Below, piece by piece: positions 1 to 5,075 of a stretch of 5,075 nucleotides of DNA. The notes under the pieces are model-generated. The model had not been told where the DNA came from. It made no database searches and was given only the letters and a program-made list of their open reading frames with translations. The stretch is from contig DAAI01000013.1 of assembly GCA_001701105.1 (NCBI GenBank), forward strand, positions 20,558 to 25,632, in the 5' to 3' direction. This DNA is from Bacteroidales bacterium GP1. Lineage in GTDB: Bacteria; Bacteroidota; Bacteroidia; Bacteroidales; Muribaculaceae. Every line of letters begins with the position of its first letter. Position 1 is the stretch's first letter. The position numbers and the translations under genes are program-made.

Positions 1-2
1 AG

Positions 3-2231
3 CCGTTCCGCGCTACCACGACTCCCGCTCCGGGCTTGAAGGTAGTGGGGAAAATTGATCTTTCAGCCATCAATTCGGCGACACGGCCGAAGAAAAAAAG
101 CCGTTCCGAGCGCAAGCGCAAGCGTATAGGAAAAGAGAAAGTGGATGTGGAGAAGGCCGCACAGCAGCCCGGCTTCGGCACTGATACGCGCCGAAACGAG
201 AAGAAGAACGAGCAGCCACGCGCCCGCGGACAACAGGCACAACCGGGCCAAGGCGGAGGATCGCGTCGACGCAGAGGCGGAGCAAATGCCAACACTGCCG
301 CCGGACGCCCCGCTCCTAAGCAGGAAGTAAGCAATGAGGATGTTCAGAAGCAGGTTAAGGAGACGCTCGCGCGCCTCACAAACAAGACCACTAAGAAGAG
401 CGTGAAATTCCGTCGCGAAAAGCGCGAAGAGATGCATAATCGCGAGATTGCCAATGCAGAGCGCGAAGCAGCGGAAAGCAAAGTGCTTAAAATCACTGAA
501 TTCGTAACCGCTAACGACCTGGCAAGCCTTATGGATGTGCCGGTCAACAAGGTTATAGCCACCTGCATGAATCTCGGCGTGATGGTATCGATCAACCAAC
601 GTCTCGATGCCGAGACAATCAACATTGTGGCAGAGGAATTCGGCTTCAATACGGAATTTGTATCAGCCGATGTAACGGAGGCCATTGAGAATCCTGAAGA
701 CAAGGCGGAAGATCTCCAGACACGTCCTCCTATCGTTACGGTGATGGGGCATGTGGACCATGGAAAGACCTCATTACTCGATTATATCCGCAAAGCCAAT
801 GTGATTGCCGGCGAAGCGGGTGGTATCACGCAGCATATAGGGGCGTATAATGTGAAGCTCAGCGACGGCCGCCGGATCACATTCCTCGATACTCCGGGTC
901 ATGAGGCCTTCACGGCAATGCGTGCGCGCGGAGCCAAAGTCACTGACCTTGCCATTATCATCGTGGCCGCCGACGACGACGTGATGCCCCAGACAATAGA
1001 AGCTATCAATCATGCATCGGCAGCCGGCGTGCCGATGGTGTTTGCAATCAATAAGATTGATAAGCCTACTGCCAACCCGGAGAAGATCAAGGAGCAGTTG
1101 GCCAACATGAACTATCTTGTAGAAGAATGGGGAGGAAAGTATCAGAGTCAGGATATTTCCGCCAAGAAAGGCCTTGGCGTGGAAGAGCTGATGGAGAAGG
1201 TATTGCTTGAGGCTGAATTGCTCGATCTCAAGGCCAACCCCGACCGTAACGCCATCGGCTCCGTGATAGAATCCGCCCTCGACAAAGGACGCGGATATGT
1301 GGCTACGGTACTCGTGCAGAACGGCACTCTGAAAGTGGGCGATGTAGTCGTGGCCGGCACAAACTACGGCAAGATAAAAGCCATGTTCAACGAGCGCAAT
1401 CAGCGCGTGCGCGAGGCTGGTCCGGCCACGCCGGTCCAGATTCTGGGCTTGAACGGCGCACCTACGGCAGGAGATACCTTTAACGTGCTCACAAGCGAAC
1501 AGGAAGCCCGTGAGATAGCCACAAAACGCGAACAGCTGCAACGCGAGCTCGGCCTGCGCACCAAGAAGCGTATCGGACTTGAGGAACTTGGCCGGCGCCG
1601 CGCCCTCAACGATTTCCACGAGCTGAATCTTGTGGTGAAAGGCGATGTCGATGGTTCGATAGAGGCTCTGTCGGACGCATTGCTTAAGCTATCGACACCC
1701 GAGGTACAGATAAATGTGCTTCACAAAGGAGTGGGAGCCATCTCCGAGAGCGATGTCACGCTTGCGGCCGCTTCAGATGCCATTATAATAGGGTTCCAGG
1801 TGCGTCCCTCGGCCAACGCCCGTAGAGAAGCGGAGAAGGAGGATGTGGAAATTCGTCTTTACTCCGTGATCTACAAAGCAATAGAGGAAGTGAAAGATGC
1901 CATGGAGGGAATGCTTTCGCCTGAAATTAAAGAGGAAATCCTCGGAACGGCGGAAGTGCTTCAGACCTATCACATCTCCAAAGTGGGTACAATTGCCGGT
2001 GCGCTCGTGCGTGACGGAAAAATCAAGCGTACCGCCAAAGTGCGCGTGATCCGCGACGGTATCGTGATCTATACCGGCGAACTCGGCAGCCTCAAGCGTT
2101 TCAAGGACGACGTGAAGGAAGTGGTGTCGGGATACGACTGTGGCCTCTCCGTGCAAGGCTATAATGATATCCGCGAGGGAGATATGATCGAAGCCTACGA
2201 AGAAGTGGAGGTAAAGAAAACTCTCAAATGA
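3..2231 (+). CDS. infB: Translation initiation factor IF-2, 5'-truncated by window edge
   Basis: IF2 is the cytoplasmic GTPase that brings formylmethionyl-tRNA to the 30S subunit and promotes 50S joining. The frame is open to the left edge, so the true start lies outside; 742 codons are visible (numbered here from nt 3). A basic, disordered N-terminal region (K/R-rich at nt 84-134, G/R-rich at 216-320) leads to an IF2_N helical domain at about residues 160-215. The GTPase domain follows with every motif intact: G1 GHVDHGKT (249-256), G2 GITQHIGAY (274-282), G3 DTPGH (296-300), G4 NKID (350-353) and G5 SAKKG (386-390). Beta-barrel domain II, the IF2 domain III (about 538-650) and the C-terminal initiator-tRNA-binding barrel (about 650-742, with GYDCGL at 710-715) complete it. 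Bacteroidota IF2 is usually longer, so perhaps 200 or more N-terminal residues are missing. The TGA stop overlaps the folK ATG. Identification is secure. Confidence 0.97.
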   Translation, partial: PFRATTTPAPGLKVVGKIDLSAINSATRPKKKSRSERKRKRIGKEKVDVEKAAQQPGFGTDTRRNEKKNEQPRARGQQAQPGQGGGSRRRRGGANANTAAGRPAPKQEVSNEDVQKQVKETLARLTNKTTKKSVKFRREKREEMHNREIANAEREAAESKVLKITEFVTANDLASLMDVPVNKVIATCMNLGVMVSINQRLDAETINIVAEEFGFNTEFVSADVTEAIENPEDKAEDLQTRPPIVTVMGHVDHGKTSLLDYIRKANVIAGEAGGITQHIGAYNVKLSDGRRITFLDTPGHEAFTAMRARGAKVTDLAIIIVAADDDVMPQTIEAINHASAAGVPMVFAINKIDKPTANPEKIKEQLANMNYLVEEWGGKYQSQDISAKKGLGVEELMEKVLLEAELLDLKANPDRNAIGSVIESALDKGRGYVATVLVQNGTLKVGDVVVAGTNYGKIKAMFNERNQRVREAGPATPVQILGLNGAPTAGDTFNVLTSEQEAREIATKREQLQRELGLRTKKRIGLEELGRRRALNDFHELNLVVKGDVDGSIEALSDALLKLSTPEVQINVLHKGVGAISESDVTLAAASDAIIIGFQVRPSANARREAEKEDVEIRLYSVIYKAIEEVKDAMEGMLSPEIKEEILGTAEVLQTYHISKVGTIAGALVRDGKIKRTAKVRVIRDGIVIYTGELGSLKRFKDDVKEVVSGYDCGLSVQGYNDIREGDMIEAYEEVEVKKTLK

Positions 2232-2707
2232 ATTATATCGTCAACATCGGGAGCAATAAAGGCAACCGTGGCTTGATGATTAGCCGTGCCATCCGCGGAA
2301 TATCGCGGAAGTTCGGTGAATTTGAAGTGTCGCATACCGTTGAGAGCGAGCCGTGGGGGTTTTCAAGCCCCCATCCGTTCCTCAACGTGTGCCTGATGTT
2401 TGCCAGTGATGAAGCGCCTGAGACAGTGCTCGCCACTCTTCAGCAGATTGAAAGGGAAGCGGGCGACGGGGGTGCCCACCGCAATGCCGATGGAAGTTAT
2501 TCCGACCGAGCGGTCGACATCGACATCGTGGCCATCGATGATATGATCATAAATACTCCGGCTCTCACCGTCCCTCACCGTCACCTTGCCGAAAGGCGAT
2601 TCTTCCTCGCTCCTCTCGATGAGATAGCTCCCGGCTGGCGACATCCCGCAACCGGACTTACTCCCGGCGAGATGCTCGCCCGGCTTGATGATAACGATAA
2701 ACCATAA
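2228..2707 (+). CDS. folK: 2-amino-4-hydroxy-6-hydroxymethyldihydropteridine diphosphokinase (HPPK)
   Basis: HPPK transfers pyrophosphate from ATP to 6-hydroxymethyl-7,8-dihydropterin, the step before dihydropteroate synthase in folate synthesis; it is cytoplasmic. At 159 residues it matches the usual length of the single-domain enzyme. Family signatures run in order: N-terminal strand with IGSNKGN (7-13), SEPWGF...FLN (40-53), the metal-binding RAVDIDI segment (94-100, with Asp97 and Asp99 as the expected Mg2+ ligands), then PHRHLAERRFFLAPL (116-130), where His117 and Arg123 align with catalytic-loop residues of E. coli HPPK (His115, Arg121). The flexible loop before RAVDIDI is unusual, reading GDGG (79-82) where many HPPKs have a G-R pair. 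The ATG sits inside ATGA, overlapping the infB stop by 4 nt. The nearest purine-rich GGAGG (2207-2211) is too far upstream for a standard Shine-Dalgarno, so translational coupling to infB is likely. prfB follows after 16 nt. Confidence 0.94.
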   Translation: MNYIVNIGSNKGNRGLMISRAIRGISRKFGEFEVSHTVESEPWGFSSPHPFLNVCLMFASDEAPETVLATLQQIEREAGDGGAHRNADGSYSDRAVDIDIVAIDDMIINTPALTVPHRHLAERRFFLAPLDEIAPGWRHPATGLTPGEMLARLDDNDKP

Positions 2708-2723
2708 ATCAGTATAACATTCC

Positions 2724-3842
2724 GTGATTACTTCAGATCAGATGAAGGACGTGGAGCATCGTTGCTCCGACCTGAAAAGATACCTCGACATCGACAGTAA
2801 GCGCATCGAAGTGGAGGAAGAAGAATTGCGCACTCATGTGGCCGACTTCTGGGATGACCGCGACAAGGCCGAAGCCCAGATGCGCAAAATAAAAGAGCTG
2901 CATTTCTGGATTGACTCCTACACGGCTCTTGAGAAGCAGGTAGAAGAACTTCAGCTCAGTCTCGACTTCCTGAAGGAGGGGCTTGTCACTGAAGAAGAGA
3001 TAGATGCCGCGTATGCCGCCGCAATCGAGACTGTCGAAAAGCTGGAGCTGCGCAATATGCTCCGTCGCGAAGAGGACAAACTCGGCGTGGTTCTCAAAAT
3101 CAATTCCGGTGCGGGAGGAACAGAGAGCCAGGACTGGGCTTCGATGCTAATGCGCCTATATCTACGATATGCCGAGCGCCACGGCTACAAAACGTCGATA
3201 GCCCAATTGCTTGACGGTGATGAGGCAGGCATAAAATCAGTGACCATCAATATCGAAGGCGATTATGCCTATGGCTTTTTAAAGAGTGAGAATGGCGTGC
3301 ACCGCCTCGTGCGGGTAAGCCCTTACAACGCGCAGGGGAAACGCATGACCTCATTCGCCTCCGTTTTCGTAACCCCCCTCGTGGACGATACAATCGAAAT
3401 ACAGGTAGAGACAGCCCGGATATCATGGGATACTTTCCGCTCCGGAGGCGCCGGAGGCCAGAATGTGAATAAAGTGGAGTCGGGAGTGCGCCTCCGCTAT
3501 CAATACAAGGACCCCTACACCGGCGAGGAGGAGGAGATTCTCATTGAGAATACCGAAACCCGCGACCAGCCCAAGAACAAGGAAAATGCCATGCGTCAAC
3601 TCAAGTCGATCCTTTACGACAAAGAGCTGAAGCATCGCATGGAGGAGCAGGCAAAGGTAGAGGCCGGAAAAAAGAAGATCGAATGGGGAAGCCAGATACG
3701 GAGCTATGTATTCGACGACCGGCGCGTGAAGGATCACCGCACAGGATTCCAGACGTCGGACGTAAATGCGGTTATGGACGGCAATATCGATGGCTTTATT
3801 AAGGCCTATCTGATGGAATTCGCCGCCAGCGAAGCCGAGTGA
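2724..3842 (+). CDS. prfB: Peptide chain release factor 2 (RF2)
   Basis: RF2 recognises UGA and UAA stop codons in the ribosomal A site and triggers peptidyl-tRNA hydrolysis. The 372-residue product has an N-terminal helical, acidic domain (about 1-115), then the codon-recognition domain, with SPY (199-201) at the place of the RF2 SPF anticodon-like motif. The catalytic GGQ loop is at 244-246, and the conserved C-terminal IEWGSQIRSYVFDDRRVKDHRT stretch starts at residue 319. The SPY-to-GGQ spacing of 45 equals that in E. coli RF2. I chose the GTG at 2724: it gives an N-terminus (MITSDQMKDV) like that of related RF2s, and an in-frame TAA at 2715-2717 blocks longer forms. An ATG at 2742 is the alternative. 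There is no clear Shine-Dalgarno. The +1 frameshift site found in many prfB genes is absent: codons 20-22 read TAC CTC GAC and stay in one frame. The 16-nt gap after folK implies co-transcription. Confidence 0.96.
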   Translation: MITSDQMKDVEHRCSDLKRYLDIDSKRIEVEEEELRTHVADFWDDRDKAEAQMRKIKELHFWIDSYTALEKQVEELQLSLDFLKEGLVTEEEIDAAYAAAIETVEKLELRNMLRREEDKLGVVLKINSGAGGTESQDWASMLMRLYLRYAERHGYKTSIAQLLDGDEAGIKSVTINIEGDYAYGFLKSENGVHRLVRVSPYNAQGKRMTSFASVFVTPLVDDTIEIQVETARISWDTFRSGGAGGQNVNKVESGVRLRYQYKDPYTGEEEEILIENTETRDQPKNKENAMRQLKSILYDKELKHRMEEQAKVEAGKKKIEWGSQIRSYVFDDRRVKDHRTGFQTSDVNAVMDGNIDGFIKAYLMEFAASEAE

Positions 3843-3880
3843 CCTCCATAAAATCCGGCAACGTGAACGTAATCGGCCGT

Positions 3881-3920
3881 GTCGGGAAATCGGATAAGGG
3901 GATATTCCGGTTATCCCGAC
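3881..3920. terminator. Strong hairpin between convergent genes, likely bidirectional terminator
   Basis: The arms at 3881-3893 (GTCGGGAAATCGG) and 3907-3920 (CCGGTTATCCCGAC) pair over 13 bp with one T-G wobble and a single bulged A on the 3' arm, around a 13-nt loop. The hairpin sits 38 nt after the prfB stop and 13 nt after the stop of the oppositely oriented GH97 gene, where a shared terminator would be expected. Neither side is followed by a run of T, so it does not meet the classical intrinsic-terminator pattern. It could instead stabilise mRNA 3' ends or aid another form of termination. The pairing is seen directly; the function is inferred from position. Confidence 0.55.
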
Positions 3921-3933
3921 CACTGCGTTGGGT

Positions 3934-5075
3934 TCAGTAAATCACGAATCCTCCCCGCGGCATCAGCGTGACGGAAGCCGGAAGGCGATTGATTCTATTT
4001 ATCTGCCAGTCAGACGAATCGGCATTATCGGTAAAAAGAATCCTTTTCCCTTTAGAGACGTTCTTCGGAAGGTCAGTTGTCGGCAGATCGATTGTGATCC
4101 GGCTATCGGTGCCGTTGATGCCTGAGAAGTACCACTTATCACCTTTCTTTCGAGCTATTACGACGTACTTGCCGGGCGAGCCTGTGAGGAGGCGAGTGTC
4201 GTCCCATGCTGTCGGAAACGCGCCCAGGAAGTTGCGTACGGCTTCCGGCTGGGCAAGGAAACTCTCCGGGCGGTCGGCAAGGTGCTGGATGCCCGACTCA
4301 TAAAGGATAGTGAGGGCGAGTTCATGGGCGCGCGTGGTGATGTGCGGATGCTGCGAATCGGAGAAAGCACACGGTGTATAGTCCATCGGTCCCACCACAT
4401 TTCTCGTGAAAGGGAGCATAGCATTATGCGAAGCGGCCACTTCGGTGAATGTCGGCACGTTGTTATACCATTCCGCGCCATATACCCCTTCGGTGCTTAT
4501 AAGATGCGGGTAGGTGCGTTGCCATCCGCGCGGGATTGTGGCACCGTGAAAATTCACAAGTAAATGATGCCGGGCGGCAGCCTCCAGCAACTCCGTCATA
4601 TAGCGGATATTCATATTCGAGTCGCCGGAGAAGAAATCTATCTTCACGCCTTTCACCCCTATTTTCTCACACCATGCGAACTCGCGCTCCCTATCTTCAG
4701 GCTTATTGAGCCGGAATTTCGGGCCCGGTGCGCCATCAATCCAGCCCACAGAAGAATTATACCATATCATCGGCTTGATACCCTTAGCCACAGCATAAGC
4801 TACGGCATCTTCCACCGTCTTGCCGTCTTTCATCTCATCCCATTCCGCATCAATCAGCACATAAGGGAGTCGGAGTTCGACAGCCAGATCCACATATTTC
4901 CTTATGATATTGAAATCACTGGAGCCATGATTATATGCCCAGTATACCCACGCGGCTGTGCCCGGTTGAATCCAGGAAGTATCCTCCAGTTTGCAAGGTT
5001 CTGAATTGTCGGTGATCAGCGTCGAGGCCACAATATCCTTCAGCGAGCCGATAATGGCTGTCTGCCATCCGCGCT
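3934..5075 (-). CDS. GH97 family glycoside hydrolase, probable retaining alpha-galactosidase type, N-terminus cut by window edge
   Basis: GH97 enzymes hydrolyse alpha-glucosides or alpha-galactosides and in Bacteroidota are usually exported. The frame is open to the right edge: 379 complete codons are visible, the C-terminal ~60% of a family usually about 640-670 residues long, so the N-terminal beta-sandwich and any signal peptide lie outside. Numbering from the first full codon, the visible part opens in the catalytic (beta/alpha)8 barrel with EDTSWIQPGTAAWVYWA (30-46), then DAEWDE (75-80), KIDFF (144-148), NFHGA (174-178), TEGVYGAEW (194-202), GPMDYTP (228-234) and LADRPESF (265-272). A C-terminal beta domain (about 285-379) ends at TGA (3934-3936). 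Asp146 (nt 4636-4638), Glu195 and Glu201 match the spacing of the nucleophile, Ca-ligand and acid/base of BtGH97b as I recall them. Gly177 stands where SusB has its base Glu508. This favours the retaining alpha-galactosidase branch; substrate is inferred. The gene converges on prfB and is not part of that operon. Confidence 0.9.
   Translation of the reverse strand, partial: RGWQTAIIGSLKDIVASTLITDNSEPCKLEDTSWIQPGTAAWVYWAYNHGSSDFNIIRKYVDLAVELRLPYVLIDAEWDEMKDGKTVEDAVAYAVAKGIKPMIWYNSSVGWIDGAPGPKFRLNKPEDREREFAWCEKIGVKGVKIDFFSGDSNMNIRYMTELLEAAARHHLLVNFHGATIPRGWQRTYPHLISTEGVYGAEWYNNVPTFTEVAASHNAMLPFTRNVVGPMDYTPCAFSDSQHPHITTRAHELALTILYESGIQHLADRPESFLAQPEAVRNFLGAFPTAWDDTRLLTGSPGKYVVIARKKGDKWYFSGINGTDSRITIDLPTTDLPKNVSKGKRILFTDNADSSDWQINRINRLPASVTLMPRGGFVIY

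Noticed and set aside
36..38. TTG as a possible real start of infB
   Set aside because: The frame stays open to the left edge and the codons before it continue a plausible IF2 N-terminal linker leading into GLKVVGKIDL, so this is an internal Leu.
432..434. Internal in-frame ATG that might start a shorter IF2 isoform
   Set aside because: E. coli makes IF2 isoforms from internal starts, but there is no clear initiation signal here beyond a purine-rich stretch, and such ATGs are expected by chance.
774..1619. A 281-codon open frame on the minus strand opposite infB
   Set aside because: It lies wholly within the conserved GTPase and domain II coding region of IF2, resembles no family I recognise, and is explained by the GC-rich codon pattern of the real gene.
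2130..2147. GYDCGL in the IF2 C-terminal domain, where GxECG is common
   Set aside because: Glu to Asp is conservative, the key Cys-Gly is kept, and I have no basis for claiming a functional change.
3423..3923. A 166-codon minus-strand frame spanning the end of prfB and the intergenic hairpin
   Set aside because: It is antisense to the most conserved part of RF2, shows no recognisable domain, and its start would fall inside the hairpin and spacer next to the GH97 stop.
4564..5004. Plus-strand frames of up to 146 codons opposite the GH97 gene
   Set aside because: The minus strand encodes clear GH97 motifs without interruption; the plus frames are antisense shadows with no family resemblance.
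1..5075. A novel multi-gene system, defence island, mobile element, CRISPR array or RNA gene
   Set aside because: All three plus-strand genes are core housekeeping genes and the fourth is a known glycoside hydrolase family. There are no repeats, transposase, integrase, tRNA or rRNA signatures, and the only non-coding stretch over 20 nt is the 91-nt spacer with the hairpin.

Overview
The window comes from a Bacteroidota genome, most likely Bacteroidales. The initiation factor 2 (IF2) and release factor 2 (RF2) sequences have the character of that phylum. The start sites lack clear Shine-Dalgarno sequences, and a GH97 glycoside hydrolase, a family abundant in gut Bacteroidales, lies alongside. 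The moderate GC content would fit Muribaculaceae or a relative, but that family assignment is inference.

Layout: positions 1-3842 hold a tight plus-strand gene series. It starts with infB (IF2), cut by the left edge so that its N-terminus is missing. Next is folK (HPPK, folate synthesis), whose ATG overlaps the infB stop by 4 nt. Last is prfB (RF2), starting with GTG 16 nt after folK. A 91-nt convergent intergenic region (3843-3933) carries a strong imperfect hairpin at 3881-3920 that probably separates the two transcription directions. From 3934 to the right edge a minus-strand gene encodes the C-terminal ~380 residues of a GH97 enzyme. Its catalytic residues point to the retaining, alpha-galactosidase-type branch rather than the SusB-type inverting alpha-glucosidases.

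How the genes fit together: IF2 recruits formylmethionyl-tRNA, HPPK makes a precursor of the tetrahydrofolate needed for formylation, and RF2 ends translation. The three therefore read as a housekeeping translation/one-carbon cluster that is probably co-transcribed. The GH97 gene is a separate carbohydrate-use gene on the other strand.

I found no RNA gene, CRISPR array, mobile element or evidence of a previously undescribed system. The observations worth checking are residue-level: an altered catalytic loop in HPPK, the retaining-type residues in GH97, the lack of the RF2 frameshift site, and the intergenic hairpin.
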